A model generated the notes under the pieces. The model was given only the letters and a program-made list of their open reading frames with translations, did not search any database and had not been told where the DNA came from. Both the position numbers and the translations under genes were made by a program. This document shows positions 8,824 through 18,168 of a DNA stretch of 64,000 nucleotides, piece by piece (the stretch's first letter is position 1; every line of letters begins with the position of its first letter). This stretch comes from Pontibacter flavimaris (GTDB taxonomy: Bacteria > Bacteroidota > Bacteroidia > Cytophagales > Hymenobacteraceae), in NCBI RefSeq assembly GCF_001907195.1, contig NZ_LVWA01000009.1, forward strand, positions 1 to 64,000, in the 5' to 3' direction.

Positions 8824-9573
8824 GATTGCCATCCTCTGCTGCAGCCAGGTCACGAAGCCAGACAGGAGAAGGGCAAGCAGCCACCCGCTGATCAGTGTCA
8901 CGATCATGTGGCCCGGCTTTCGCTCCAGGTGCCTGCGCACCATCAGGTTAAACAGCAGGAACAGGTAGCCCGCCGTGGCGATAAGAAGCCAGAAACCAAG
9001 CCAGGGGTCGCTTTCCTGCCCTTTCGGCAGTGGCTTTGCCGGCAGCTGGTGCACATACCAAAGTATAAACGAGGCACCCACGGCGGTACTTACATGCTGC
9101 ACAAGGCGGTGCAGCACGATCTCCTGGTCCAGCAAGGGTAGCGTGAGCGTATGGGACAAGGCCGGAAGCTGGTTTACAAAATACAGGCCTGAATGCGTAA
9201 AGCTATCCCAGAAAAGGTGTGAGAAGGCGCCCAGCACAACAGATACAGACACCACGAGCCAGCGCCGGCGCTGGTAGTGTAGCCAGTCTGCAGGGAAAGC
9301 AACTGCGAGCGCCCGCTGCCTGAAGTAGGGAGGCAGGTACTGCATGGCCTGGTCGCGCACCAGGGTATGGAAGAGCACGCACAGCAGCAGGGCCACCGGC
9401 AGGTTAAACAGGAAAAGGCCCGGCAGGGTATGGCTGATCTCGCTCTGAGTCTTTAGCCGCAGGAAATACTCAAAATCCGGAGCCATGCTGCCCATTATCA
9501 GGCCCGTGGCCGAAAGCCAGCGGCGGCGCAGCAAGGGAAGTATAATGGCAGGATGGGCAGCGGTGAAGGGCAT
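8812..9573 (-). CDS. DUF4184 family membrane protein
   Basis: The 253-residue product begins MPFTAAHPAIILP and contains GSMAPDFEYFLR, the N-terminal hallmark of DUF4184. The His and Asp residues in those motifs resemble those of the LexA-binding/YdjM metal-dependent hydrolase relatives. About six membrane segments follow. The family has no assigned function. It stands apart from its neighbours, convergent with the LysM gene. Confidence 0.8.
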   Translation of the reverse strand: MPFTAAHPAIILPLLRRRWLSATGLIMGSMAPDFEYFLRLKTQSEISHTLPGLFLFNLPVALLLCVLFHTLVRDQAMQYLPPYFRQRALAVAFPADWLHYQRRRWLVVSVSVVLGAFSHLFWDSFTHSGLYFVNQLPALSHTLTLPLLDQEIVLHRLVQHVSTAVGASFILWYVHQLPAKPLPKGQESDPWLGFWLLIATAGYLFLLFNLMVRRHLERKPGHMIVTLISGWLLALLLSGFVTWLQQRMAIKKG

Positions 9574-9636
9574 AAGGCTTCCGTGAATCCTACTTACTAA
9601 CGCAAATCTCCCTTAAGAGGCTCAGCCTTTTATACT

Positions 9637-9888
9637 TTAATAGAAATTTTCTGAGAGGAATAATGCGATGCGAAGTATAACAACCAAAGTAATCAAACCA
9701 ATGATGTTGTTATAGATGGCATTATGGGTTTTCCTGGAAAACCGCCAGCCCTTTCTTCCATCGTAAAACTCGCTGTACTTTCGGCGCCTGCTGCCGGTCA
9801 GCCCGCTGTGTGCCAGGTAGTATAGCCAGCGCGTGGAGGCGCCCAGGTGCTCAAAAGCTAGCGAGCCTGTTAGTATACTTGCTATCAC
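9637..9888 (-). CDS. Small hypothetical membrane protein
   Basis: The 83-residue frame has one clear C-terminal membrane helix (IIGLITLVVILRIALFL) and a basic middle (GSRRRKYSEF). I do not recognise it. It is kept because it fills the gap between two genes on the same strand and has good coding character for its length. It could still be a chance frame. Confidence 0.45.
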   Translation of the reverse strand: MIASILTGSLAFEHLGASTRWLYYLAHSGLTGSRRRKYSEFYDGRKGWRFSRKTHNAIYNNIIGLITLVVILRIALFLSENFY

Positions 9889-9934
9889 AGCTTGCTAAAA
9901 GTATAAATGCCGCCGCTTTTGCTGCAGCGGGCCA

Positions 9935-11908
9935 TTAGTTTCTTGGCTTGATGATCTTGAACTCCACGCGGCGGTTAATGCGGCGGTCCTCCTCGGTCTG
10001 CTCCTCGCGGATGGGCACGCTGCTGCCGTAGCCAATGGCGTCGATGCGGTCGCCGCCGATGTTCACCTTGCGTTCGATGTACCGCTTGATGGCCTCGGCG
10101 CGGTCCTGCGAGAGGGTGAGGTTAAAGTCAGGGTCTCCGGCGCTGTCGGTATGGCCGGCAATCTCGAGGCGGTGCGTCGGGTGGTCGATCATGAAGTAAG
10201 CCACCTCATCCAGGATCGGCTCCATCTCCGGCGTAATATCCGACTGCATCGGGTCAAATTCAATGTTCTCGAACACGATCGGGATGCTGTAATCGATCAC
10301 GGAGGTCATAAAGTCGATCGACGTGTCTCCCCTCAGCTCCAGCTCGCGCTCTATCGTGAAGAAGTCCGGGCTCTGGATCAGGATCATGTAACGGGTGTTG
10401 TCGATGAGGTTAAATTCAAAGGAGCCGTCCGGCCGCACATACTTGCTTGATATCTCGATGCCGTTGTCCATGTCGATGACGGAGACGACGGCGGAGAGCG
10501 GCTTCCGGGTCACGGAGTCGGTAAGGATGCCTTCTACTTTGGTGACGGCCAGTGGGTGCGCCTCCATGGGCAGCGGGAAGGAGTAGAGGTCCAGGTTCTG
10601 GATGTCGCTGGCCTCGGAGCGGGCATAGTACAGGTTCCTGGAGCCGGCATCGATGGTGAAGTAGTACTCGCTGCCGCGGCCGTTCACGAGCGGACCAATG
10701 TTGCGCGGCTCCTGCCAGTTCCCCTGCACCAGGTAGGTCTTGTAAATGTCAAAATCGCCGAAGTGGTTGAGCTGGCCGCGCGAGCTGAAGTATAACACCT
10801 GGAACTTCGGGTGCAGGAAAGGGCTCACCTCGCTCTCGCGGGTGTTCACCACGGGACCCAGGTTCTGTGCCGGCGCCCAGCCACCCGACTTGGTTTTGTG
10901 GGTGAAGTAGATGTCGGAGAGGCCAAATCCGCCCAGGCGGTCGGAGGCAAAATATAGCGTGTCCTCCTGCTTCGAGAGGGTTGGCTGTGAGTCCCAGCCA
11001 CTGCTGTTCACGTTGGCGCCCAGGTTCTTGATCTCGCCCCAGCTGCCGTCCTCCTGGCGTGTGGCCATGTAAATATCGCAGTTGCCGTAACTGTCGGGCG
11101 CCTCGCAGCGGGCAAAGTATAGCGTGCTGCCGTCGCGGCTCAGGCAGGCCGAGCCCTCGTTAAAGATACTGTTGATCGGTTTGCCAAACGACTGCGCCTC
11201 CTCCCAAAAGCCATTATTCTGCTTGCTAAAGTATAAATCCTCATTGGTGCGGTTCCGCAGGCCGCCCACGTTGCGCTTGGACGTAAAGATGAGCAGCTCG
11301 TTCTCGTCGTTCAGCGTGGGGCCGTAGTCGGCGTAAGGCGAGTTGATAGGGTTGCCCATGTTCAGGTAAACGCCTTTGGGCGGCTTAAACGTAGCGATGG
11401 ACTTGCGGTACTCCACCAACTCATAGTAATAGTCCAGCGGCACGTAATAGTCCTTGGTGTTCTGCTCCAGCGAGTCGTAGTAAGACATGATGTTGCGCAC
11501 GTCGGAGCGGTGGTGCTTCAGTACCAGGCGGTACAGGGCCTTGGCTTTTTCCGGATTTCCCTGGCGCTCGTGCAGCTGGCCCAGACGCCAGAGAAGCTGT
11601 GTATCCTTATAAAAATTCTGGACCCCGAACCGGTGCACGTACTCCTCCAGCAGCGGAAGAACCTTGTTATATTGCTTACGTTTCTCCAGCCTGTGGATAA
11701 GAGATAGCTTCTTACGGTCGTGATAGTACGGGATTTTATTTAAATTGGGAAAATCGAGGTGCAGCTCCGGGGCTGGCTGCGATTTGCTGACCTGTAGGTT
11801 CGCCTCGGCCTTATCGTCGGGGTCAACGTGTTTTATTTGCTGTGCCTGCACCATGGCAGGTGCCAGGAACGCGAGCAGCAGGAATACCAACAGGAACAAG
11901 CGTTTCAT
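9935..11908 (-). CDS. PorE-like OmpA family protein (TPR, beta-propeller, CRD, OmpA domains)
   Basis: The 657-residue product has a signal peptide (MKRLFLLVFLLLAF, cleaved after VQAQ), a TPR-like helical region at about 60-160, a WD40-like propeller at about 190-430 with repeated LYFASDR-type strands, a carboxypeptidase-regulatory-like domain at about 455-530, and an OmpA peptidoglycan-binding domain (EIAGHTDSAGDPDFN; SQDRAEAIKRYI). This is the domain order of PorE, the peptidoglycan anchor of the type IX secretion system. Unlike known PorE it has no lipobox cysteine. The frame extends to 11929, but a -7 element at 11934-11941 places the transcript start near 11928, so the ATG at 11906-11908 is chosen. 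The type IX role is an inference. Confidence 0.8.
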   Translation of the reverse strand: MKRLFLLVFLLLAFLAPAMVQAQQIKHVDPDDKAEANLQVSKSQPAPELHLDFPNLNKIPYYHDRKKLSLIHRLEKRKQYNKVLPLLEEYVHRFGVQNFYKDTQLLWRLGQLHERQGNPEKAKALYRLVLKHHRSDVRNIMSYYDSLEQNTKDYYVPLDYYYELVEYRKSIATFKPPKGVYLNMGNPINSPYADYGPTLNDENELLIFTSKRNVGGLRNRTNEDLYFSKQNNGFWEEAQSFGKPINSIFNEGSACLSRDGSTLYFARCEAPDSYGNCDIYMATRQEDGSWGEIKNLGANVNSSGWDSQPTLSKQEDTLYFASDRLGGFGLSDIYFTHKTKSGGWAPAQNLGPVVNTRESEVSPFLHPKFQVLYFSSRGQLNHFGDFDIYKTYLVQGNWQEPRNIGPLVNGRGSEYYFTIDAGSRNLYYARSEASDIQNLDLYSFPLPMEAHPLAVTKVEGILTDSVTRKPLSAVVSVIDMDNGIEISSKYVRPDGSFEFNLIDNTRYMILIQSPDFFTIERELELRGDTSIDFMTSVIDYSIPIVFENIEFDPMQSDITPEMEPILDEVAYFMIDHPTHRLEIAGHTDSAGDPDFNLTLSQDRAEAIKRYIERKVNIGGDRIDAIGYGSSVPIREEQTEEDRRINRRVEFKIIKPRN

Positions 11909-11933
11909 CAGCGATACAATTTTGCCCAACGCC

Positions 11934-11941
11934 CAAAGATA
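11934..11941 (-). promoter_or_regulatory. -7 promoter element of the OmpA gene
   Basis: On the minus strand the sequence is TATCTTTG, a perfect match to the Bacteroidota -7 consensus TAnnTTTG. Its distance to the ATG at 11908 is about 25 bases. No clear -33 TTG was found at the expected spacing. Confidence 0.55.
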
Positions 11942-11942
11942 T

Positions 11943-11950
11943 TAATTTTG
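11943..11950 (+). promoter_or_regulatory. -7-like element, divergent, possibly for lon
   Basis: TAATTTTG matches TAnnTTTG exactly and abuts the divergent element for the OmpA gene. It would give lon a leader of about 180 bases. No -33 element was seen. Confidence 0.35.
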
Positions 11951-12133
11951 CGCTATATTATTGTAAACGTGCTTCCGGTTAGTGCTATTTTTTTGTGCGA
12001 CTTTCGGGGCTCTCCCCGGAGCGGACAAATCTACAGGCTGCCAGCCTTGGCACAGGTCTTGAACACTAAAAGCAGTGCAGGAAAACCGGGGGAGAAACGG
12101 TGTTTTCCTGTCAAAATGGCACTAATCTAAAAT

Positions 12134-14620
12134 ATGAACCAAACATTCAAGCATTTTCTGCAAAACCTGCTGCTCAATAGCGCCTCCGACGACGACGGCA
12201 TGGAACTGATACCCATTATAACAGCTGAAATAGAGGACGAAATGAAACCGGTGGACCTGCCTGACGAACTTCCGATTCTGGCGGTGCGCAACACGGTGCT
12301 GTTTCCGGGGGTGGTGTTGCCGATCACGGTAAGCCGCAAAAAGTCTGTTAAGCTGGTGCGCAAGTCGCACAGCGGCGGCGCCGTGATCGGCGTGGTGGCG
12401 CAGAAGAACACCCTTTCGGACGACCCGACGGCAGAAGACCTCTACAACGTGGGCACCATTGCCAAGATCCTGAAGATGCTGGTGCTGCCGGACGGTAATA
12501 CCACCATCATTATACAGGGCCACAGCCGCTTTCAGATAGAGGAGGTAACGCAGGAGGACCCATACCTGGCTGCCAAGGTAAGCCTGTGCGAGGAAACCCC
12601 GATGGACAAGAAGAGCAAGGAAGTGAAGGCGCTGGTGCAGTCGCTCAAGGATGCGGCCGCCAAAATGCTGAAGCTGAACCCGGAGATCCCGCAGGAGGCC
12701 CAGGTGGCGCTCGACAACATCGACAGCCCCAGTTTCCTGACGCACTTCCTGTCTTCTAACCTGAACGTGGAAGTGGCCCAGAAGCAGGAGCTGCTGGAGG
12801 TGAACGACGGCAAGGAGCGCGGCACGCAACTGCTGGAACTGATGCTGCGCGAGATACAGCTGCTGGAGCTGAAGCAGGAGATCCATACCAAGGTACACAC
12901 CGACCTGGACCAGCAGCAGCGCGACTACTTCCTGCGCCAGCAGATAAAGGTGCTGCAGGACGAGTTGGGCCAGGAGGGACCGGACCAGGAGATAGAGCGT
13001 TTCCGGGAGCGCGCCATGAAGAAGAAATGGCCGGAGCCGGTGGCGCTGCACTTCAAGAAGGAAATTGATAAGCTGGCCCGTCTCAACCCGCAGGCAGCCG
13101 AGTACCCGGTGGCGGTAAGCTACCTGGAGTTTTTGCTGGACCTGCCGTGGCGCGAGTACACCAAGGATAACTTTAACCTGAGGCGCACCAAGAAGATCCT
13201 GGACGCCGACCACTATGGCCTGGAGAAGGTGAAGGAGCGCATACTGGAGTACCTGGCCGTGCTCAAGCTCAAAAACGACATGAAGGCGCCTATCCTTTGC
13301 CTGTACGGGCCTCCGGGCGTGGGCAAAACCTCGCTGGGCCGCTCTGTTGCCAAGGCGCTGGGCCGTAACTACGTGCGCATGTCGCTGGGGGGGGTGCGTG
13401 ATGAGGCGGAGATACGGGGCCACCGCCGTACCTACGTAGGCGCCATGCCGGGCAAGATCATCAGCCAGATCAAGAAAACGGGCTCCTCTAACCCGGTGAT
13501 CATACTGGACGAGATCGATAAACTGGCCTCTGATTTCCGCGGCGACCCGTCTTCGGCCTTGCTGGAGGTGCTGGACCCGGAGCAGAACCATACCTTTATG
13601 GATAACTACCTGGATGTGGAGTATGATCTCTCGAGGGTGCTCTTCATTGCCACGGCCAACTCGCTGGAGACCATACAGCCCGCCCTGCGCGACCGTATGG
13701 AGATCATTGAGCTGACGGGTTATACTTTGGAGGAGAAAACCGAGATTGCCAAGCGCCATTTGGTGCCCAAGCAGGTGGCCGAGCACGGGCTGGAGCCGGA
13801 GGATGTGAAGATCCCGAAAGCCACTATTCATAAACTGATCGAAGATTATACCCGCGAGTCGGGCGTTCGGAACCTGGAGCGCAAGATTGGCCAGCTGGTG
13901 CGCAATACCGCCAAGCAAAAGGCCATGGAGGAGGAGTTTGCCAAGTCCATCAAACCGGAGGATGTGACCAGGATCATGGGCTCCGAGATCTTCGACAAGG
14001 AAATTTACCAGGACATCGATACGGCCGGCGTGGTAACAGGCCTGGCCTGGACCTCGGTGGGTGGTGATATTCTGTTCATCGAAAGTATATTGAGCCGCGG
14101 CAAAGGCAAACTCACGCTGTCAGGGCAGTTGGGGGATGTGATGAAGGAGTCGGCGATGACGGCCATCTCCTACTTAAAAGCCCATGCTGATTTGCTGGAC
14201 ATCGATTATCGTCTCTTCGACCAGTACGACCTGCACATCCACTTCCCGGAAGGCGCCGTGCCGAAAGACGGACCGTCGGCCGGTATCGCTATTTTTACGT
14301 CTATCGCCTCGGTGTTTACGCAGCGCAAAGTGAAGTCCAGGTTGGCCATGACTGGCGAGATCACGTTGCGTGGCAAGGTGCTTCCGGTAGGAGGTATCAA
14401 AGAGAAGATCCTGGCGGCCAAACGTGCTGGTATCACCGATATCATACTTAGCCAGAAGAACAAAAAGGACATCAACGAGATTCCGGGGCAGTACATCAAA
14501 GGCCTTACCATCCATTATGTAGACCGTGTGGATGACGTCGTGAAGATCGCTTTGCTCAAGGAGAAGGTGAAGCATCCGCTGAAGCTGGTGGTGCGGGAGG
14601 AAAAAGTTGAGAATGAATGA
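12134..14620 (+). CDS. lon: ATP-dependent Lon protease
   Basis: Lon degrades misfolded and regulatory proteins in the cytosol as a hexamer. The 828 residues comprise an N-terminal substrate domain (about 40-240), a coiled-coil region, an AAA+ module with Walker A GPPGVGKT near 391-398, and a C-terminal peptidase with catalytic Ser715 (KDGPSAGIA) and Lys758 (GGIKEK). All key residues are present. It stands alone; its stop codon runs straight into a period-4 repeat array that forms the left arm of an inverted repeat ending just before porQ. Confidence 0.97.
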   Translation: MNQTFKHFLQNLLLNSASDDDGMELIPIITAEIEDEMKPVDLPDELPILAVRNTVLFPGVVLPITVSRKKSVKLVRKSHSGGAVIGVVAQKNTLSDDPTAEDLYNVGTIAKILKMLVLPDGNTTIIIQGHSRFQIEEVTQEDPYLAAKVSLCEETPMDKKSKEVKALVQSLKDAAAKMLKLNPEIPQEAQVALDNIDSPSFLTHFLSSNLNVEVAQKQELLEVNDGKERGTQLLELMLREIQLLELKQEIHTKVHTDLDQQQRDYFLRQQIKVLQDELGQEGPDQEIERFRERAMKKKWPEPVALHFKKEIDKLARLNPQAAEYPVAVSYLEFLLDLPWREYTKDNFNLRRTKKILDADHYGLEKVKERILEYLAVLKLKNDMKAPILCLYGPPGVGKTSLGRSVAKALGRNYVRMSLGGVRDEAEIRGHRRTYVGAMPGKIISQIKKTGSSNPVIILDEIDKLASDFRGDPSSALLEVLDPEQNHTFMDNYLDVEYDLSRVLFIATANSLETIQPALRDRMEIIELTGYTLEEKTEIAKRHLVPKQVAEHGLEPEDVKIPKATIHKLIEDYTRESGVRNLERKIGQLVRNTAKQKAMEEEFAKSIKPEDVTRIMGSEIFDKEIYQDIDTAGVVTGLAWTSVGGDILFIESILSRGKGKLTLSGQLGDVMKESAMTAISYLKAHADLLDIDYRLFDQYDLHIHFPEGAVPKDGPSAGIAIFTSIASVFTQRKVKSRLAMTGEITLRGKVLPVGGIKEKILAAKRAGITDIILSQKNKKDINEIPGQYIKGLTIHYVDRVDDVVKIALLKEKVKHPLKLVVREEKVENE

Positions 14621-14787
14621 GTGAGTGAGCGAATGAGTGATTGAGTGAATTTTATACTTGGTACTCCCGTTTTGTCATCCTGAAAGGATTTTGGTGGCAG
14701 CCTGCAGCGGCCTCCGAATTTAGCCTAACGACAGGTTCCCGGCTTATTCAAATCTTCAAATTCATTCAATCACTCATTCGCTCACTC
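14611..14787. repeat. Intergenic inverted repeat of period-4 words between lon and porQ
   Basis: The left arm (14623-14650, starting GAGTGAGCGAATGAGTG) and the right arm (14760-14787) are reverse complements over 28 bases with one mismatch. Each arm is a run of four-base words (GAGT, GAAT, GATT). The left arm begins within the lon stop codon region and the right arm ends 10 bases before the porQ ATG. The loop contains TGTCATCCTGAAAGGAT at about 14685, a repeat also seen, inverted, near 59200. Confidence 0.85.
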
Positions 14788-14797
14788 AAAACTAAGT

Positions 14798-15841
14798 ATG
14801 AAAAAAGCCGCCTTTATACTTTGTACGCTGCTGGGCCTTTCGCTCACGGCGCAGGCGCAGGTGGGTGGCCAGCGGGGATTTCCGTTTCTGGAGCTTCCAG
14901 CCAGTGCCAAACAAGCGGCTTTGGGAGGGATAAACGTAACGGCAGGTGGCCACGACGTGAACATGGTAGCGGCCAATCCGGCACTTTTAAATACGGAAAT
15001 GGACGGGCAACTGAACCTGAGCTATATGGGCTACCTGGCCGATATCAAACAGAGCCACGCCGCCTACGCCTTCAAATCAGAGAAGTATGGCCGTTGGGCG
15101 GCAAGTATAAATTACCTGAGTTACGGGGATTTTGTGCAGCGCGACGCCACCGGTATGGAAGTGGGCACCTTCAACGTGAATGATTATACTCTAAGTATAA
15201 CCCATGCCCGCGAGATGGAGGCCTTCACCATTGGCGCTACCCTGAAAGCGGCCGTGTCAAGTATAGCCGGCGACCAGGCGGTTGGGGTTCTGGCTGATGC
15301 AGGCGCTACGTTTAACCATCCGGAGAAAGACTTTACTGTGGGGCTTGCGTTTAAGAATGTAGGCTATCAGGTAAAGCCGTTTGCTAACGCGGATCGGCAG
15401 CAGATGCCCTGGGATGCCCAGATGGGCGTAAGTTATAAACCGGAGCACATGCCCGTTCGGCTCTCGCTCACGGCGCACCGCCTGTATCAATTCGACATTG
15501 TGTACCTGGACCCAAACGCGCCGGGCAAGCTGGACGAGAACGGAAACGAGGTGAAGGAGGAGAAGAAGTTGGGGGACAAGATTGCCAGGCATTTTGTGGC
15601 GGGGGCCGAGTTTGTTTTTAGCAAGAACTTTCAGTTGCGGGCCGGCTACAACCACCTGCGCCGCAAAGAGCTGCGGCTGGACAGTGCATCTGGCGGGGCG
15701 GGTTTCTCGGTAGGGGCCATGCTGCGGGTGCGGAGCTTTGAACTGAACTATAGCAGCGCCTTTTTCCATCCGTCGGGTGCCACGCACTACGTCACCATCG
15801 CCACCAACACCGGCACGTTCCTCAAAAAGAAAAGTAGTTAA
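14798..15841 (+). CDS. porQ: Type IX secretion system protein PorQ
   Basis: PorQ is an outer-membrane beta-barrel of the PorV/FadL-like group that takes part in anchoring type IX cargo, with PorU, PorV and PorZ. The 347-residue product has a signal peptide (ending LTAQAQ at about residue 20) and then the family-typical FLELPASAKQAALGG and NPALLN motifs. The rest alternates polar and apolar residues, as barrel strands do. A PorE-like gene lies nearby at 9935, but the rest of the system is not in this window. Confidence 0.85.
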   Translation: MKKAAFILCTLLGLSLTAQAQVGGQRGFPFLELPASAKQAALGGINVTAGGHDVNMVAANPALLNTEMDGQLNLSYMGYLADIKQSHAAYAFKSEKYGRWAASINYLSYGDFVQRDATGMEVGTFNVNDYTLSITHAREMEAFTIGATLKAAVSSIAGDQAVGVLADAGATFNHPEKDFTVGLAFKNVGYQVKPFANADRQQMPWDAQMGVSYKPEHMPVRLSLTAHRLYQFDIVYLDPNAPGKLDENGNEVKEEKKLGDKIARHFVAGAEFVFSKNFQLRAGYNHLRRKELRLDSASGGAGFSVGAMLRVRSFELNYSSAFFHPSGATHYVTIATNTGTFLKKKSS

Positions 15842-15908
15842 AAACCAAACGGCCCTGTGGCGTGTATTAGTTTAGGCCGGGTTTGATTTATAACCTTAAG
15901 AAGAAGAC

Positions 15909-17303
15909 ATGTTAGATAATATTGCATCGTTAACGCCAGCCCAGATTGTGGCGGAGCTGGATAAATACATCATCGGGCAGAAGGACGCCAAGCGCAACGT
16001 GGCCATTGCCCTGCGCAACCGCTGGCGCCGCATGAACGCCGACAAAAGTATACAGAGCGACATCGTTCCGAACAATATCCTGATGATCGGGGCAACAGGT
16101 GTGGGGAAGACGGAGATTGCGCGCCGCCTGGCCAAAATTGCTGATGCGCCTTTCACCAAAGTAGAAGCCTCCAAGTTTACCGAAGTGGGCTACGTGGGCC
16201 GCGACGTGGAAAGCATGGTGCGCGACCTGGTGGAGCAGTCGGTGAACATGGTGAAGCAGAAGAAAAAAGAGGAGGTGAAGCAGAAAGCCGCCGAGGTGGT
16301 GGAGGATATCATACTGGACGCCCTTATTCCGCCAATCCAGGGCCGCGCCACGCCGGGCTATTCCTCCACAAACGCTGACCCCAATGCCATGCCGGACAAT
16401 GATTACGAGCTGAACGAGCGCACCCGCGAGAAATTCCGTGAGAAGATCCGCAACGGCGAGTTGGAAGACCGCAAGATTGAGATCAGGGTGCAGCAGAGCG
16501 CTATGCCGGGTATGGGCGTGATGGGCCCGGGCATGGACGAGGCCTCGATGATGAACATCCAGGAGATGATCAGCGGCATGATGCCCAAGAAAACCAAGAA
16601 GCGCAAGGTCACCATTGCCGAGGCACGCAAGATCCTGCTGGAGGAAGAGGCTTCTAAGCTCATCGACATGGACGAGGTGAAGGAGGAGGCCATCTTTAAG
16701 GCAGAAAACTCTGGCGTGATCTTTATCGATGAGATCGACAAGGTGGCCAGCTCCAGCAAAAAAGGCAGTGGCCCGGACGTGAGCCGCGAGGGCGTGCAGC
16801 GCGACCTGCTGCCGATTGTGGAGGGTTCCTCGGTGAATACCAAGTATGGCATTATCAACACGGATCATATTCTGTTCATTGCCGCTGGTGCCTTCCACGT
16901 AGCCAAGCCATCCGACCTGATCCCGGAATTGCAGGGCCGTTTCCCGATCCGCGTGGAGCTGGACAGCCTGACTAAAGACGACTTCTATCAGATCCTCAAG
17001 TTCCCGAAAAACGCACTGACCAAGCAGTATGAGGCGCTGCTTTCGGCAGAAAATGTGGAGCTGAGCTTTAACGACGAGTCGCTGGACGAGATCGCCTCCA
17101 TTGCCTACGAGGTAAACTTAGAGGTGGAGAACATAGGCGCCCGCCGTCTGCACACCGTGATGAGCCGCCTGCTCAACGATATCCTCTTCGACGTGCCCGA
17201 CAAGATCGGCGCCAACGCCCGCATCCTGGTTACCCGCGAAATGGTGCAGGAGAAGCTGTCGGGCATGGTGAAAAACCGCGACCTGAGCCAGTATATTCTC
17301 TAA
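15909..17303 (+). CDS. hslU: HslU, ATPase subunit of the HslUV protease
   Basis: HslU unfolds substrates and feeds them to the HslV peptidase. The 464 residues include Walker A GATGVGKTE near residue 58-66, the GYVGRDVE pore loop, an intermediate (I) domain with an Met-rich insert, Walker B FIDEIDK near 275, and the C-terminal tail SQYIL that docks into HslV. hslV is not adjacent, so it must lie elsewhere. The gene follows porQ by 67 bp. Its stop codon is immediately followed by a period-8 repeat array. Confidence 0.97.
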   Translation: MLDNIASLTPAQIVAELDKYIIGQKDAKRNVAIALRNRWRRMNADKSIQSDIVPNNILMIGATGVGKTEIARRLAKIADAPFTKVEASKFTEVGYVGRDVESMVRDLVEQSVNMVKQKKKEEVKQKAAEVVEDIILDALIPPIQGRATPGYSSTNADPNAMPDNDYELNERTREKFREKIRNGELEDRKIEIRVQQSAMPGMGVMGPGMDEASMMNIQEMISGMMPKKTKKRKVTIAEARKILLEEEASKLIDMDEVKEEAIFKAENSGVIFIDEIDKVASSSKKGSGPDVSREGVQRDLLPIVEGSSVNTKYGIINTDHILFIAAGAFHVAKPSDLIPELQGRFPIRVELDSLTKDDFYQILKFPKNALTKQYEALLSAENVELSFNDESLDEIASIAYEVNLEVENIGARRLHTVMSRLLNDILFDVPDKIGANARILVTREMVQEKLSGMVKNRDLSQYIL

Positions 17304-17402
17304 GTTAGAGAGTTTGGGAGTTGAGGAGTTAGAGAGTTGTAGAGACGCAACATTTTGCGCCTCTGGAGTTAGAAAGTTAAAAAGTTAGAAGGTTAGAAAG
17401 TA
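17304..17402 (+). repeat. Period-8 GTTAGAGA array (left arm) after hslU
   Basis: GTT recurs every eight bases (GTTAGAGA, GTTTGGGA, GTTGAGGA). In the middle is the hairpin block GAGACGC...GCGCCTC. The whole unit recurs in reverse complement at 30616-30716. The matching inverted arm, reading TCTAAC, lies at 18124-18166 before the SDR gene. Confidence 0.85.
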
Positions 17403-17560
17403 TAAGTAACTGGCGCGGAAGTCTCTTCCGTGCCCAGGTATAAAAGCGAATCTTAGATTCGCGTGCAAGTGTCACTGGCGCCGGTATCCAACCGGTGCCG
17501 CCCGATCGATGTGCCGCGAGTCTCCAGACTCACTTTGGAACAAGTTTATACTTTAGCTGT
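17399..17560 (+). repeat. C element, copy 1 (four-hairpin ~160-bp repeat)
   Basis: In order, the hairpins are GCGCGGAAG..CTTCCGTGC, CGAATCT..AGATTCG, GGCGCCGG..CCGGTGCC and GCGAGTC..GACTCAC. The reverse complement of 44461-44622 aligns along the full length. Both copies sit next to period-8 arrays and carry AAGTATA near each end. Confidence 0.85.
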
Positions 17561-17568
17561 ACTTTCAG

Positions 17569-17606
17569 AGCCAGCGTTTCTGCCAGGGCAGAGACGCTGG
17601 CTTTTT
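17569..17606 (+). terminator. Terminator downstream of hslU
   Basis: The arms 17569-17584 (AGCCAGCGTTTCTGCC) and 17587-17602 pair with a single G-T wobble and are followed by TTTTTGTTTT. It lies after the C element, so the hslU transcript would include that repeat. Confidence 0.8.
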
Positions 17607-17652
17607 GTTTTGGCGGCTATTTTATACTTTGAGGAAGTATAAAGTTGAGCGC

Positions 17653-18093
17653 ATGGACAAGAGAAGTATAGATGAAAGGCCTGCAATAGCAGCATTGGTG
17701 ATACTGCTGCTATTTGCAACAGTATTGACTTACTGGATAGTAGATGAAAGATCTCATCCTTCTGATTGGAAGGAGGCAAGAAACTTTAATCTTGCTGTTA
17801 AAACCTGTGGTGAAGCTGAGAGGAGGGCTAAAGCAGACTTCGAAAGAGGAATAATCAGGATGTACTTTAGTAATGATGCTGTAGAGGAGCGTCCCAACGG
17901 ATTCCCGTGCAACTTTTACAGGCGGCTTGAGGAGGACTTCGGTATAGATGTTATTTATACTGGAGATGTTTACTCATCATTTCATAAATGCTACAATCTT
18001 GAGATGGATGATCTGCTTGACGAAAAGCTTGGTGAGCGCACTATAGAGAACTTATTCAATGAACTTCGAGATGGAGATTACATACAACATTAG
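17653..18093 (+). CDS. Hypothetical single-pass membrane protein
   Basis: From the ATG at 17653 the product has 146 residues: a short N-terminus, one membrane helix at about 13-33 (IAALVILLLFATVLTYWIV) and a charged soluble domain with cysteines near 55, 85 and 113. An upstream start at 17605 would lie in the terminator region and is less likely. I do not recognise the family. Base composition is lower in GC than the neighbours, and it sits inside a repeat-bounded interval between hslU and the SDR gene, which suggests insertion of a passenger gene. Confidence 0.6.
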   Translation: MDKRSIDERPAIAALVILLLFATVLTYWIVDERSHPSDWKEARNFNLAVKTCGEAERRAKADFERGIIRMYFSNDAVEERPNGFPCNFYRRLEEDFGIDVIYTGDVYSSFHKCYNLEMDDLLDEKLGERTIENLFNELRDGDYIQH

Positions 18094-18123
18094 GGCATCC
18101 TCAGTCAAGCCTCCTCCGTACCT

Positions 18124-18166
18124 TAAAACTCCAACTTTCTAACTTTTTAACCTTCTAACTTTCTAA
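18124..18166 (-). repeat. Period-8 TCTAAC array (right arm) before the SDR gene
   Basis: AACTTTCT, AACTTTTT and AACCTTCT words repeat up to the TTG start at 18169. It is inverted relative to the array after hslU. Confidence 0.75.
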
Positions 18167-18168
18167 TT

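Noticed and set aside
12122..13918. 598-residue minus-strand frame opposite lon, and similar long frames opposite dxr, GH3 and the symporter
   Set aside because: These are shadows of GC-rich genes with strong third-position bias; the plus-strand products are well-known proteins.
17304..17402. Group II intron or retron RNA in the repeat-rich spacers
   Set aside because: No domain V-like hairpin, reverse transcriptase gene or msr/msd pattern was found.
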